A stretch of 64,000 bases of DNA, from assembly GCF_026248685.1 (NCBI RefSeq), contig NZ_CP111037.1:248001-312000 (forward strand), written 5' to 3'. Under the pieces are notes generated by a model. It saw only the letters and a list, made by a program, of their open reading frames with translations. It was not told the origin of the DNA and ran no database searches. Source of the DNA: Haladaptatus caseinilyticus (GTDB lineage: Archaea; Halobacteriota; Halobacteria; Halobacteriales; Haladaptataceae). Within the stretch, counting starts at the first letter, position 1; every line of letters begins with the position of its first letter. Below, piece by piece: positions 1 through 9,085 of this stretch. Position numbers and translations under genes: made by a program.

Positions 1-114
1 GTCACCGACATCGGTAACACCGACGAGCTCGGTGTTCGTTCGATCAGATAGCGAGGCGGCATAGGAGTCAGCATGAAGATGCGCGGTCGAACAAATACCG
101 ATTCGTACAGTCAT
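1..114 (-). CDS. Gfo/Idh/MocA family oxidoreductase, N-terminal fragment (runs off window)
   Basis: The ATG on the minus strand is at 112-114 and the frame stays open to the window edge, giving 38 codons. The translation begins MTVRIGICSTAHLHADSY and reaches LVGVTDVGD. This matches the first beta-alpha-beta of an NAD(P)-binding Rossmann fold as found in Gfo/Idh/MocA dehydrogenases. The start overlaps the stop of the upstream gene (111-1112) in an ATGA arrangement, so the two are probably translationally coupled. The substrate cannot be inferred from this fragment. Confidence 0.75.
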   Translation of the reverse strand, partial: MTVRIGICSTAHLHADSYAASLSDRTNTELVGVTDVGD

Positions 115-1112
115 GCGCCCACCTCCATGGGTGAGACGGGTTCACCGCGTTCGCTTGACTCGATAGCCGCGAGAGCGATTCTGACCGCTTGACGCGCATC
201 ATCCGGTGAGATATCTGGGTCGCGTCCATTCTCGGCACAGTCGATGAAGTGTTCGAGTTCCTTCGTGTATGGGCTCTTCGCCAGCGGACTGACAGGGGCA
301 TTTGTTCCCTCTGCACCACCAGAGATACGAACGGCATTCTCGTCTCGTGCGTCGAACTCTAGCAGCCCCTCGTCACCGGCGAGTTCGTAGCTGGTAATAA
401 AGGGTGATCCTTCTGGGTAACCCCATGACGCCTCAACATGAGCGGCCGTTCCATCTTCAAAGCGTAGTAGTACCGAAGAATGCTCATTCAGGTGGCCATC
501 ATCCCACTCGGCAGTGCGGGCGAACACGTGGTCAACCTCACCCACGACCCAGCGGAGATAGTCGAAATCATGAATTGCCATATCGAGTAGTACACCCCCA
601 CTTTGTTCTCTGTCACCGAACCATGAGTTAGTACCATATCGCGGCGGCGACGAGAGGCGTTCGGTGTGTAGAGTGCCTAGTATGCCGACTTCACCAGCGT
701 CGATACGTCGTTTCGCCTCAACGTACTCGGGAAAGTATCGAAGTACATGACCAGTCATAAAAGTGATGCTAGTATTGCTCACTATGTCGACGATTGCGTC
801 TGCGTCTTCTACAGTACGAGCAAGTGGTTTTTCACAGAATATATTCAGTTCGTGTTCGACGGCTGCCTCGACGAATGGTCGGTGCGTCGGCGTCGGTGTA
901 CAAATATCGACGGCCGTGATGTCAGCTTCAGCCATCATCTTCTCGGCATCGTTGTAGACGTCGGCGTCCGGTGTTTTTTCCGCCGCGAAGGTCTCTCGAT
1001 CCTCATCAAGCGATGCGACCGCAACCACCTCGGCACACTCTATTTCTTGGTAACTGGTAGCGTGAGTCATGGCCATAAAGCCACTACCCACTAACCCGAT
1101 TCGTTGCATCAA
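111..1112 (-). CDS. Gfo/Idh/MocA family NAD(P)-dependent oxidoreductase
   Basis: This 333-residue protein is a full-length member of the Gfo/Idh/MocA sugar or polyol dehydrogenases, which oxidise or epimerise cyclic sugars, inositols and their acids in the cytoplasm. The N-terminal Rossmann motif GLVGSGFMA lies near residue 5. The conserved catalytic segment EKPLARTVEDA, with the family lysine, is at about residues 94-104. The C-terminal half is the usual mixed alpha/beta substrate domain with a GGVLLDMAIHDFDYLRW segment. It overlaps a second dehydrogenase of the same family by 4 bases, and the nearby isomerase, deacetylase and ABC importer point to a carbohydrate pathway. The exact sugar is unknown. 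Confidence 0.9.
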   Translation of the reverse strand: MMQRIGLVGSGFMAMTHATSYQEIECAEVVAVASLDEDRETFAAEKTPDADVYNDAEKMMAEADITAVDICTPTPTHRPFVEAAVEHELNIFCEKPLARTVEDADAIVDIVSNTSITFMTGHVLRYFPEYVEAKRRIDAGEVGILGTLHTERLSSPPRYGTNSWFGDREQSGGVLLDMAIHDFDYLRWVVGEVDHVFARTAEWDDGHLNEHSSVLLRFEDGTAAHVEASWGYPEGSPFITSYELAGDEGLLEFDARDENAVRISGGAEGTNAPVSPLAKSPYTKELEHFIDCAENGRDPDISPDDARQAVRIALAAIESSERGEPVSPMEVGA

Positions 1113-1211
1113 CTCTAATGTGCGGAACTATCAGTATTAAAACTTCCCCAGCAAGAATTTGTGTGTAAACAACTACGGGTCACCTGACCAATGGAACTCT
1201 CACTATATTCT

Positions 1212-2489
1212 TTAGATATTCGACCAAGTAGTTGTAGTCGTACCGGCCGTAGTGCTGATCCGAGCAAATCGGTCGCTTTTCTCAAACGCTGAACGGATGA
1301 CCGACGGATCCTCAAGCAGGCGATGCCGGAGATAACTCCCACGAGCTCGTCCACCACCCGTCCGAGTGATTTCGAGCACTTCAAGGAACTCCCACTCCCG
1401 CAAGAGGTCATGGATGCGCCGCTTCGAGAGCGTCTCCAAGCCCAACTCAACGCAGATATCTTCGTAGGCAGCATACACTTCTGGTGTCCTAAACGTCCTT
1501 GTCTTCTCGACGAGTGCTAACGAGACGACTGCGAGTAGCGTTGCTTTCTGCTGAATCGTCGACCCAGCGAGAAGCGCATTGACTCGGTCACGCTCAGCTA
1601 AGTTATTGGCGCTATGCACGTGCTGGACAGTGATTTTATCTGCTCCGTTTGTTGTGGCGAGTTCACCAGCGTGGCGAAGCAGGTTAATCGCCTTTCGTGC
1701 GTCGCCATGTTCGTCTGCAGCGAGAGCTGCACACTTCGATACCACGTCGTCGGAAAGTACGTCGCTGTTGAAGGCGTTTGACCGACTTCGGATTATCGCA
1801 CGGAGTGCATCGCGGTCGTACGGTGTGAAGATGATTTCGCGCTCTTGGAGGCTGCTTTTAACACGTTCTTCGAGCCGATTCCGATATTTCATCTTATTGC
1901 TGAGACCAATGAGACCAACCGAACAGCGTTCGAGCTTGTTCGCTTCAGTTGCACGCGATAGTTGCATGAGAAAGTCCGTTCCTTCTAGCCGGTCGAGTTC
2001 GTCGAGGACGATAAGTACGACGTCGAAGCGTGTATCAAGAATGTTCCAGAGAAGACTGTAATATCGTGAGCGTCCAAACCCCGTTTCGGGAACGGTGAGC
2101 CCAGTCATTTCTGGGTCGTTTAATCCCCGTACAGTTGCCCTGATCGCACGAGTCTCGGTGTTCTCTTGTGAACAGTCGACGATAACGCGGCCGACCGAAA
2201 CATCATTTTGTGCTCCTTCAACGACCCGACGAGTAGTATATTTGGCACAAAGTGACTTTCCGGTTCCTGTTTTCCCGTACAGGAACACATTGTTCGGTTC
2301 CTCTCCTACAATGGCGGGAGTGAGCGAGCCTGCCAGACGGCGAATCTCCTCGTTCCGAGCTACGATATGATCCGGATCAGGGACGTATCCGACATCGAGG
2401 AACTGTTTCTTTGAGAAGACGTGATCTTGCACACTAAATGCGTCTCCAAGCGCACTTGCGTTCTCGACCGATTCGTCGCATCCTGGCAT
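1212..2489 (-). CDS. orc1: Orc1/Cdc6-type replication initiator (AAA+ ATPase)
   Basis: This 425-residue AAA+ protein of the Orc1/Cdc6 family would bind origin recognition boxes and load the MCM helicase. Walker A is GKTGTGKS (about residue 72), Walker B is VLIVLDELD, sensor 1 is GLIGLSNK and the sensor 2 region is GDARKAINLL. The last 100 residues form the winged-helix DNA-binding domain. I chose the ATG at 2489 (MPGCDESV) because a TTTATC box lies about 26 bases upstream, fitting a leaderless transcript. An in-frame ATG at 2543 would add 18 Cys-rich residues unlike the family. Haloarchaea carry many orc paralogues, often on plasmids or integrated elements. The intergenic DNA just upstream carries an ORB-like site. 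Confidence 0.92.
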   Translation of the reverse strand: MPGCDESVENASALGDAFSVQDHVFSKKQFLDVGYVPDPDHIVARNEEIRRLAGSLTPAIVGEEPNNVFLYGKTGTGKSLCAKYTTRRVVEGAQNDVSVGRVIVDCSQENTETRAIRATVRGLNDPEMTGLTVPETGFGRSRYYSLLWNILDTRFDVVLIVLDELDRLEGTDFLMQLSRATEANKLERCSVGLIGLSNKMKYRNRLEERVKSSLQEREIIFTPYDRDALRAIIRSRSNAFNSDVLSDDVVSKCAALAADEHGDARKAINLLRHAGELATTNGADKITVQHVHSANNLAERDRVNALLAGSTIQQKATLLAVVSLALVEKTRTFRTPEVYAAYEDICVELGLETLSKRRIHDLLREWEFLEVLEITRTGGGRARGSYLRHRLLEDPSVIRSAFEKSDRFARISTTAGTTTTTWSNI

Positions 2490-2767
2490 AGCTCGACAAT
2501 ACATACACGACCATGATAAATTTTGACAAACCACACATTTCATTGATAAATGTGACTAAATTTCGGTCGTATGGAATCGCTCCGGCCGTTAAAGAAAGAC
2601 ACTCCCCCACCCCTCATTTCACCTGTAAACCGTTACAGTACTACAGTCGTAAGCCAGAGAGGAGATCACTACTATGTCAAATATTATATTAAAGTGGTAG
2701 CTAATCAAATGGGCTACCGTCTCTGTCAATACGCTACCCTCGAATGTTATAGAAAGGCGGGCTATAC
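2490..2767. other. Candidate replication origin region beside orc1
   Basis: This gene-free stretch separates the orc1 promoter side from the PIG-L stop codon. It holds an ORB-like element (see 2603-2630), an overlapping cluster of CTGTAA half-sites at 2623-2646 (CTGTAA, then inverted TTACAG and CTACAG), and an AT-rich tract at about 2670-2715 that could serve as an unwinding element. Haloarchaeal origins usually lie next to an orc gene and contain such boxes. Only one convincing box was seen, so activity as an origin is an inference. Confidence 0.4.
2603..2630 (-). promoter_or_regulatory. ORB-like origin recognition box
   Basis: Read on the minus strand this is GTTTACAGGTGAAA followed by TGAGGGG and a further G-rich tail. 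Haloarchaeal ORBs have the same layout: an imperfect dyad of the type GTTnCAnnnGAAAC followed by a G-string. The match is by eye against the general pattern, and the box lies about 115 bases upstream of the chosen orc1 start. Confidence 0.45.
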
Positions 2768-3466
2768 TCAACTAAGAAACTCAGTGGCACTTTTATGGAG
2801 TGGAACGAAGCCTTCAGCGAATTTGACTCCACGAGTGCGACCCAATACACGAGCTTCGGCGCGTGTGTCCTCAATGAGTCCATCAAACTCCGCATCGATG
2901 CCGCCGTGCTCTTTGAGCCATTCAACCTGCGATTCATGTTTGAGAATTGCCTCCTCCTTTGTCGATTGGTAATCACCGATGTCAATATACATCTCGGGTT
3001 CGAACGAGGACGTTGGTTTGCCGAAATAATAGACGTTCTGTGGTTCCCACGGCTTTGCTTCCGTCTTCAATAGTGGGAGCGAGCACATGTAGTATGCGTC
3101 GCTCACCAACTGAGAGGTTGTTCGGTGATCAGGATGCATGTCATCGCCGAAGTGCGTGAGCACGATGTCCGGTCGGTGTTCGCGGAGTACGTCCACTAAC
3201 TGAAGTCGGTTTTCCATCGAGTACGTAATGCGACCATCCTCAAAATCAAGGAACTCCGCTTCAGCGCCGAGCGTTTCAGCGGCAGCTTCAGCTTCAGTTT
3301 CACGCGTGGCTGCCACTTCTGTTTCGGTCGTGTCGAAGCCACCATATTCGCCGCGAGTCATGTAGACTATCGTCACGTCATCACCGCGGTCGGCGTGCTT
3401 GGCGAGCGTTCCGCCACAAAAGATTTCCGCGTCATCGGGATGTGCAACTATTGCTGTGAGATGCAT
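2768..3466 (-). CDS. PIG-L/LmbE family deacetylase
   Basis: This 232-residue cytoplasmic enzyme belongs to the LmbE/PIG-L zinc-dependent N-acetyl hydrolases, which remove acetyl from GlcNAc-type sugars. The metal-binding motif AHPDD is at residues 8-12 and the second ligand region HPDHRTTSQ is near residue 115. An MTRGEYGG segment between them is also typical. The ATG at 3466 is preferred over an upstream TTG because a TTTATTAT box lies about 27 bases upstream. The sugar isomerase and dehydrogenases nearby suggest a role in breakdown of an acetylated or amino sugar, but the substrate is not shown. Confidence 0.88.
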   Translation of the reverse strand: MHLTAIVAHPDDAEIFCGGTLAKHADRGDDVTIVYMTRGEYGGFDTTETEVAATRETEAEAAAETLGAEAEFLDFEDGRITYSMENRLQLVDVLREHRPDIVLTHFGDDMHPDHRTTSQLVSDAYYMCSLPLLKTEAKPWEPQNVYYFGKPTSSFEPEMYIDIGDYQSTKEEAILKHESQVEWLKEHGGIDAEFDGLIEDTRAEARVLGRTRGVKFAEGFVPLHKSATEFLS

Positions 3467-3584
3467 ACGCAAGGAAATTTAAGTCAACAATAATAAACAT
3501 TGTGCCGAAGCCCATCAAGTTAACAATAATCTGATATCGTCACACGTCAGACCTAGACGAAAGGGCGACGCCGCGATTCTCACA

Positions 3585-4388
3585 CTACGAGAAAAGATAG
3601 TTGAGATCAGAACAGACGCGCGGTGGCATTCGTTCGGGTGCTGTCCGGTACGGTGGTACTTCGGCCGTCACCCATCCGTCGTAGCCAATGGCTAACAGTG
3701 CCTCAGTAACGGCCGTCCAGTCGACGTCACCTTCCAATGGGTAGGTGAAGGCGTCTATCGTATCTACATCGGCCCGGTAATCTTTCACGTGGATGCGTTC
3801 GATTCGTTCGCCGAGGATTCGAATCCACTGTTCAGGATGACCGAAGCGCTTGACGTTTCCAACGTCGAAATATGCCCCGACCGGCCCGGATTCAGATGCT
3901 TGATCGATAAATCTGGCAAACTCCAATGGCGAGAGCAAAAAGTTGTTCCAGACGTTTTCTACGCAGACTACCACATCATTTTGAGCTCCAACCTCGGCGA
4001 GGCGCCGAACTGAGTCTAGCGCACGGTCGTATGCCGTATCATAGGATGTCTCCTCGTCAACGATAGCTGGAACGATAAGCACAGCCCCAGCATCAAGTGT
4101 ATCTGCAACTTTAATCATCCGTTCACCGGCCTCGACGCCAGCCATGCGTGTTTCTTCGTCCGCGCTCGATAACTGCTGCTCCCAGTGGATTGTCGTTGAT
4201 ACGGCGGGAACATCAAGCCCGAGTTCGTCAACTCGGTCAGCGAATTCATCGACCACCTCGTCATCCCACAGCGGCCCGTCGACGGTCAAATTCGGTTCGA
4301 TACCGTCATATCCGGCGGCTGCAAGGAGTTCTGCATTCGTTTGAAGACTGGTCTCTGGGAACCCCATTTGATTGAGTGCAAATCTCAT
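3585..4388 (-). CDS. Sugar phosphate isomerase/epimerase (AP endonuclease family 2 TIM barrel)
   Basis: This 267-residue protein has the xylose-isomerase-like TIM-barrel fold used by sugar isomerases, epimerases and inosose dehydratases. Likely metal-binding segments are CVENVWNNFL, GAYFDVGNVKRFGHP with Asp and His, RIHVKDYR, and the C-terminal TAEVPPY with a Glu ligand. The ATG at 4388 sits about 30 bases after a TATAAAT box. A TTG nine bases upstream is less likely. It is divergent from a Gfo/Idh/MocA gene across a short shared promoter region. Isomerase plus Gfo/Idh/MocA pairs are common in inositol and keto-sugar pathways, so it probably acts in the same route. Confidence 0.88.
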   Translation of the reverse strand: MRFALNQMGFPETSLQTNAELLAAAGYDGIEPNLTVDGPLWDDEVVDEFADRVDELGLDVPAVSTTIHWEQQLSSADEETRMAGVEAGERMIKVADTLDAGAVLIVPAIVDEETSYDTAYDRALDSVRRLAEVGAQNDVVVCVENVWNNFLLSPLEFARFIDQASESGPVGAYFDVGNVKRFGHPEQWIRILGERIERIHVKDYRADVDTIDAFTYPLEGDVDWTAVTEALLAIGYDGWVTAEVPPYRTAPERMPPRVCSDLNYLFS

Positions 4389-4486
4389 GTATACCAATGT
4401 GCTCTTTACGCTGATTTATAGATTTATGTAAAATCACTTTCCTCGCTCAATAGCGGATACTTTTAACACCTCGTGAACGAGTATGG
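4389..4486. promoter_or_regulatory. Divergent promoter region
   Basis: This 98-base spacer feeds two divergent genes. Toward the left, a TATAAAT box lies about 30 bases before the isomerase ATG. Toward the right, TTTTAAC at 4461-4467 lies 26 bases before the GTG at 4487. Both spacings fit leaderless haloarchaeal transcripts, so the two arms of the sugar locus could share one operator. No clear dyad was found in it. Confidence 0.55.
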
Positions 4487-5515
4487 GTGAGCGTGACACT
4501 CTCGATCGGGTTCATCGGCGCAGGAGGCATCGCTTCGGTTCACTTAGAAACTCTGGATAATGCGATAGATGGGGGACTGAAAAATCACAACGGGGACACT
4601 ATCGACGTAGAACTAGCGGCCATCGCCGACGTCAACAAGAACCGAGCGCAGGAAGCCGCTACCTCTCAGAACGCCACAGCATACACTGACGGAGTGGAAC
4701 TTCTCAGATCCGAATCGATTGACGCGGTCGTCGTGACTGTTCCACCATTTGCTCATGGTGACTACGAACGGATAGCAGCAAAGCACGACATCGACGTTTT
4801 TGTCGAGAAACCAGTCGATCTGTCTCTCGACACAGCGCGCGAGACAGCGCGACGAATCAAAGAATCGAATATCCTTGCACAGGTTGGTTATGTCTGCCGC
4901 TATGGACATATAACAGAGCGAGCAATTGAATTGCTCGATGGCCGTCAGATCGGTCACATCGATAGCACATATTGGGCTCCGATTCCCGAGACACCATGGT
5001 GGCAAGAGCAAAGGCACTCGGGTGGACAGATTGTCGAACAGTCGACGCACGTGTACGACCTCCACCGATACCTCGCCGGTGAAGTAACGGATGTGGTTGG
5101 GAGTGGAACCGACCAGTTGCTCGTTGACGAAATCGACTTTCAGGACGCGACGTCGGTGACGCTCGATCACGAGTCGGGTGTCGTCTCACACATTTCCTCG
5201 ACCTGCACCTCCCCGACCTTCCGTTTCGAGGTGCGCATCGCCGCAGAAGATGCGTATCTCGAACTCGACTATAGTGATCACTCGCTCTCGGGCACCGTCG
5301 ACGGCGAGGTAGTTCAGTTCGAGACTGATGACAATTGGTATGCTCGTGAGTTTGAGTCGTTTATTCGTGCAGTAGCCGAACGTGACAGTACATGGGCGAA
5401 GACATCGAAACATGTCGATGTGCGATCGGATTTCGAAGACGCAGTAAAAACACTTGATCTCACTCTTTCCGCACGTGAAGCCGCTGAATCGTTTGAGCCG
5501 ACATTGCGTGAATAG
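4487..5515 (+). CDS. Gfo/Idh/MocA family NAD(P)-dependent oxidoreductase
   Basis: This 342-residue protein is the third Gfo/Idh/MocA dehydrogenase of the locus. It shows the Rossmann motif GFIGAGGIASVH at the N-terminus, the catalytic EKPVDLSLDTA segment at about residues 108-118, and SGGQIVEQSTHVYDLHRYL in the substrate domain where the family keeps its active-site His. A GTG start is inferred because TTTTAAC lies 26 bases upstream and the Rossmann strand begins directly after it. It precedes the ABC importer genes on the same strand by 83 bases, so it may open a transport and catabolism operon. The three paralogues probably act on related intermediates. Confidence 0.9.
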   Translation: MSVTLSIGFIGAGGIASVHLETLDNAIDGGLKNHNGDTIDVELAAIADVNKNRAQEAATSQNATAYTDGVELLRSESIDAVVVTVPPFAHGDYERIAAKHDIDVFVEKPVDLSLDTARETARRIKESNILAQVGYVCRYGHITERAIELLDGRQIGHIDSTYWAPIPETPWWQEQRHSGGQIVEQSTHVYDLHRYLAGEVTDVVGSGTDQLLVDEIDFQDATSVTLDHESGVVSHISSTCTSPTFRFEVRIAAEDAYLELDYSDHSLSGTVDGEVVQFETDDNWYAREFESFIRAVAERDSTWAKTSKHVDVRSDFEDAVKTLDLTLSAREAAESFEPTLRE

Positions 5516-5598
5516 TCTATGCGACGATCGCCCTCAACTCATGAAGTTACCTGTAAATTTATTATGGTCGATCGCAATGCGCCATGTAGTGACTTCGT

Positions 5599-6735
5599 AT
5601 GGGTAAGTTAGACATCCGCAACCTCCGGAAAGAGTTCGCGGACGAGAATCAGTCGATCATTGCAGTTGACGATCTGAACATCGATGTTAAAGATGGAGAA
5701 TTTCTCATCTTTGTTGGTCCATCGGGGTGTGGGAAGTCGACGACGCTTCGTTGCATTGCCGGACTGGAGTCGGTCACCAGCGGTGAAATTCTCCTCAACG
5801 GTGACTCGATCACGAATCAACCACCTACCGAGCGCGACATTGCAATGGTCTTCCAGAATTACGCACTGTACCCGCATATGTCCGCCCGAAAAAACATCGG
5901 TTTCGGGCTTAAGATGTCGACGAACATGTCGGGAGATGATATTGATCGGCGCGTAGAGCAGGTAGCAGAGATGATGGGCATTAATGACTTACTTGACAAG
6001 AAGCCGGGAGAACTTTCGGGCGGCCAACAACAGCGCGTCGCGCTTGGACGCGCTATTGTCCGGGAACCAGAAGTATTCCTGATGGACGAACCGCTGTCGA
6101 ACCTTGATGCGAAACTTCGGACGACAATGCGTACTGAACTTCAGAATCTCCAGCAGGATCTCGGAATCACTACGATCTACGTTACGCACGACCAGACCGA
6201 AGCGATGACGATGGGCGACCGAATTGCCATCCTCGATGGCGGTGAGCTTCAACAACTTGGGACGCCATTGGAATGTTATTACGAGCCAAACAACCGATTC
6301 GTCGCCGGTTTCATTGGATCCCCGTCGATGAACTTCTTTGAGGTCGAGTACACCAATGGCACGCTGGTTCACGATGGTTTCCAGCAGGAACTTTCACAGG
6401 AAACCCGGGAAGAACTTGCTGGACACGAAGGTCCATTGACGCTCGGTATTCGTCCCGAAAGCCTCGACATTGCTACAGGCAACGAACCCGGTTCGATTTC
6501 GGCTCCAGTTTCTGTGACGGAACCAATGGGGGAGATTACCTACGTTTACGTCGACATTGGCAGTAACCGGTGTACGGTGACGCTCAATGGAGAGCAGGTG
6601 GTCGAAACCGGAACGACGCTTAACCTTGTTATCCCTGAGGAAAAGATGCATCTCTTCGACGCCGAAACCGGCGAGGCGATCAAATCGCGAAACGTCTCCA
6701 CTGCTACCAACGTCGACGTGAACGCTCGCGCCTAA
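5599..6735 (+). CDS. CUT1-type sugar ABC importer, ATP-binding subunit (MalK/UgpC-like)
   Basis: This 378-residue ATPase energises the importer encoded by the next three genes. Walker A GPSGCGKST is at about residue 38, the Q-loop is FQNYALYPH, the signature LSGGQQQR is at about 139, Walker B is VFLMDEP, and the switch His is in VTHDQTEAMT. The C-terminal third (about 240-375) is the TOBE/OB regulatory domain that marks MalK, UgpC and MsmK proteins. AAATTTATTA at about 5554-5563 could be its promoter. The ATPase gene comes before the binding-protein gene, whereas many sugar operons end with it. Confidence 0.95.
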   Translation: MGKLDIRNLRKEFADENQSIIAVDDLNIDVKDGEFLIFVGPSGCGKSTTLRCIAGLESVTSGEILLNGDSITNQPPTERDIAMVFQNYALYPHMSARKNIGFGLKMSTNMSGDDIDRRVEQVAEMMGINDLLDKKPGELSGGQQQRVALGRAIVREPEVFLMDEPLSNLDAKLRTTMRTELQNLQQDLGITTIYVTHDQTEAMTMGDRIAILDGGELQQLGTPLECYYEPNNRFVAGFIGSPSMNFFEVEYTNGTLVHDGFQQELSQETREELAGHEGPLTLGIRPESLDIATGNEPGSISAPVSVTEPMGEITYVYVDIGSNRCTVTLNGEQVVETGTTLNLVIPEEKMHLFDAETGEAIKSRNVSTATNVDVNARA

Positions 6736-6821
6736 GTTCGAGATTTCGCACATACGGTATGTGTGTGCGCTTTGGTCAGAACTGGCAAGGCTCTAGCTAG
6801 ATATGTTATAACGTACCTAAG

Positions 6822-6836
6822 ATTTATTGTATATCA
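6822..6836 (+). promoter_or_regulatory. TATA-like promoter of the substrate-binding protein gene
   Basis: ATTTATTGTATATC lies about 26-38 bases before the ATG at 6861, within a 125-base gap after the ATPase gene. This gives the highly expressed binding protein and the permeases their own start besides any read-through from the ATPase gene. Confidence 0.5.
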
Positions 6837-6860
6837 CCTGTATGTTCTCTCAAGGGTAGT

Positions 6861-8144
6861 ATGAGCAACAGACATCTTACTCGACGACAGATCATGACTA
6901 TGGCCGGTGCGGCTGGTGCAGCAAGTTTAGCTGGCTGTTCGGGCAGTGGTGATAGCAATGGAAGCGGCTCCGGTAACGGAGGCGGAAACGGTGAATCATC
7001 GGCAACGCTGTGGGCATGGAATGACCCTGGTCTCTCACCGATTCGAAAGAAACAGGCGAAGGCTCTTGCAGAAAAGAGCGACAAAATATCCGACATTAGC
7101 TGGGAGTACTATCCGTTCGAGAACTACCTAGCGAAGGCAACAACGGCCATCCCTGCCGGAAACGCCCCAGATAGCCTGGCGCTTTCGGTCCTCTGGGTTC
7201 CACGATTTGCTGACAAAGGAGTCGCACTTGATCTCGAAAAGAACGGTTTCAACCCTGACGACTATGTCCCGGCTGCAAGGAGCAACGCTAGCTATAATGG
7301 GACGCTGTGGGCAGTGCCATGGTACGCAGACTGCCGCTTAGTCGCAATTAACAAGAAGATGTTCAAGGAGGCAGGACTGGAAGTACCTGACCCTACGCGC
7401 CGTCCTAGCTGGGAGGAATTCGGCTCTTGGGTCGATACGCTAGCCAAAGAGCATGGAACCGGCTACTCGATGTCGGCAGGCGAAGGGTTTGACTGCTTCG
7501 CGCTTTCGAACGGAAGCGGCTATCTCAACGACGATGGTACAAAGGCAATGATCAACAACGACGCTGCACTAGAGGCAGCGAACTTCCTGCAACCCAAGAT
7601 TGTCAAGGATAAGTCGATCATTGCACGTAACCCAGGTGGAACCTTAGCTATTGAGGATCTCCTCGCTGGGGAGTCGGCAATGTGTTTTGCTGGGTCCTGG
7701 AACTACCCACGTCTGCGCGACAGTGGGCTAGACTGGCAATACATTCCATACCCAAGTGGCCCACAGATAGATAAAAGCCATACATGGAGTGCTGGAGTAT
7801 TTTATAGCATTCCAAGTCGCGGCGGTGCAAACCAGGAAATTGGGCTAGAATGGCTGAACTATATTAACTCGATGGAAGTTCAAAAGTCCGTGACAAAATC
7901 TATGGGTGGCTTTCCTGGTCGTAAGGATGCATATGAAACGGACACTTTCAAGCAATTCATCAAGGACAATCCAAAACTAAAGCCGGTCGCTCAAGAGATG
8001 GAGAATACGGTTTCGTTCCCAAGCCATCCGGAAGTGTCGAAGATGTGGGATAGTGTTCATACACAGGCGCAGGCAATGTGGCAGGGGACGGACCCGAAAC
8101 AGGCGCTTGATAAGGCAGCCCAAGACATCAACGCATTACTCTAA
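6861..8144 (+). CDS. Extracellular sugar-binding lipoprotein of ABC importer
   Basis: This 427-residue solute-binding protein would capture the sugar outside the cell and deliver it to the permeases. The N-terminus has a twin-arginine signal (LTRRQIMTMAG) followed by a lipobox LAGC and a Gly/Ser/Asn-rich linker, so it is probably exported folded by Tat and lipid-anchored. The mature part follows the bacterial type 1 extracellular solute-binding family: ATLWAWNDPG start, aromatic residues for sugar stacking (WAVPWYAD), and a C-terminal helix bundle. The permease gene begins 2 bases after its stop. The ligand is not predictable from sequence. Confidence 0.93.
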   Translation: MSNRHLTRRQIMTMAGAAGAASLAGCSGSGDSNGSGSGNGGGNGESSATLWAWNDPGLSPIRKKQAKALAEKSDKISDISWEYYPFENYLAKATTAIPAGNAPDSLALSVLWVPRFADKGVALDLEKNGFNPDDYVPAARSNASYNGTLWAVPWYADCRLVAINKKMFKEAGLEVPDPTRRPSWEEFGSWVDTLAKEHGTGYSMSAGEGFDCFALSNGSGYLNDDGTKAMINNDAALEAANFLQPKIVKDKSIIARNPGGTLAIEDLLAGESAMCFAGSWNYPRLRDSGLDWQYIPYPSGPQIDKSHTWSAGVFYSIPSRGGANQEIGLEWLNYINSMEVQKSVTKSMGGFPGRKDAYETDTFKQFIKDNPKLKPVAQEMENTVSFPSHPEVSKMWDSVHTQAQAMWQGTDPKQALDKAAQDINALL

Positions 8145-8146
8145 CC

Positions 8147-9085
8147 ATGGCACAGTCACAAGAGTTACAGCGCATTCGACGTCGCTTTAGTGGATATTTG
8201 TCAGTCTCGAATGTTGGGGAGAACGATACCGACTTGTCATGGTATGCCATTGTGCTGCCAAAGGTGGTTCTCTTTGCGGCGATCCTCCTTGTGCCGTTTC
8301 TTGGAGCTTTTTACATCAGCCTTCACGAATGGGCCCCGCTAGCACAATCGCATCCCTTTGTTGGTCTAGACAACTATGTGAGGTTGTTCAATGATCCGGT
8401 CTTTTGGAATGCAATAATTAACACCGCAGGATACAGCTTCGCGCTCCTCGTCTTCGACGTGCCTATCGCGCTTGGGTTAGCACTGTTATTGAATATGAAC
8501 CTCCGCGGGACGAAGTTCTACTCTGGCGCGATTTTCCTCCCTGTCGTAACTTCGTGGGTTGTTGTTTCACTCATCTGGTCGTGGCTCTATAATCCCGAAT
8601 ACGGTTTGTTGAATGCCGCACTTGGAACGATTGGACTGCCGCAGCTATCATGGCTTCAAAGTTCAAGCACAGCGTTGGCATCAATTGCACTCATGAGCAT
8701 CTGGAAGCATATTGGCTTTAACATGGTCATCTTCCTTGCTGGGCTGAAAGGCATCCCAGACGATTTCTATGAAGCAGCGATTGTCGACGGGGCAAATCGC
8801 TGGGAACGCTTCCGCTACATCACACTGCCACTGTTGAAGCCGACGACATTCTTCGTGGTCGTCGTGACACTTATCTTCTCGTTCCGTGTCTATACACAAG
8901 TGTACGTGATGACACAGGGCGGGCCAGTGCGATCAACATACACCATCGTCTATTATTTCTGGCAGACAGGGTTCCAGCAGTTCGAAATGGGATATGCAAG
9001 TGCGATCGCAGTTGTGCTGTTCCTCATCGTTTTCGGGTTGAGCACCCTGCAACAACGTACCTGGGGTGATAACGTTGAGTACTGA
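8147..9085 (+). CDS. Sugar ABC importer permease (MalF-like)
   Basis: This 312-residue membrane protein has about six transmembrane segments and the cytoplasmic EAA loop EAAIVDGANRWERFRYITLP (about residues 206-225) that docks on the ATPase. The first membrane span (VVLFAAILLVPFLGAFYISL) is near residue 40 after a hydrophilic N-terminus, as in CUT1 MalF/UgpA-type subunits. It sits between the binding-protein gene (2-base gap) and the second permease (20-base overlap), so translation of all three is probably coupled. Confidence 0.93.
   Translation: MAQSQELQRIRRRFSGYLSVSNVGENDTDLSWYAIVLPKVVLFAAILLVPFLGAFYISLHEWAPLAQSHPFVGLDNYVRLFNDPVFWNAIINTAGYSFALLVFDVPIALGLALLLNMNLRGTKFYSGAIFLPVVTSWVVVSLIWSWLYNPEYGLLNAALGTIGLPQLSWLQSSSTALASIALMSIWKHIGFNMVIFLAGLKGIPDDFYEAAIVDGANRWERFRYITLPLLKPTTFFVVVVTLIFSFRVYTQVYVMTQGGPVRSTYTIVYYFWQTGFQQFEMGYASAIAVVLFLIVFGLSTLQQRTWGDNVEY

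Noticed and set aside
1579-2061. Plus-strand open frame of 160 codons
   Set aside because: Antisense to the orc1 gene, which has all AAA+ motifs.
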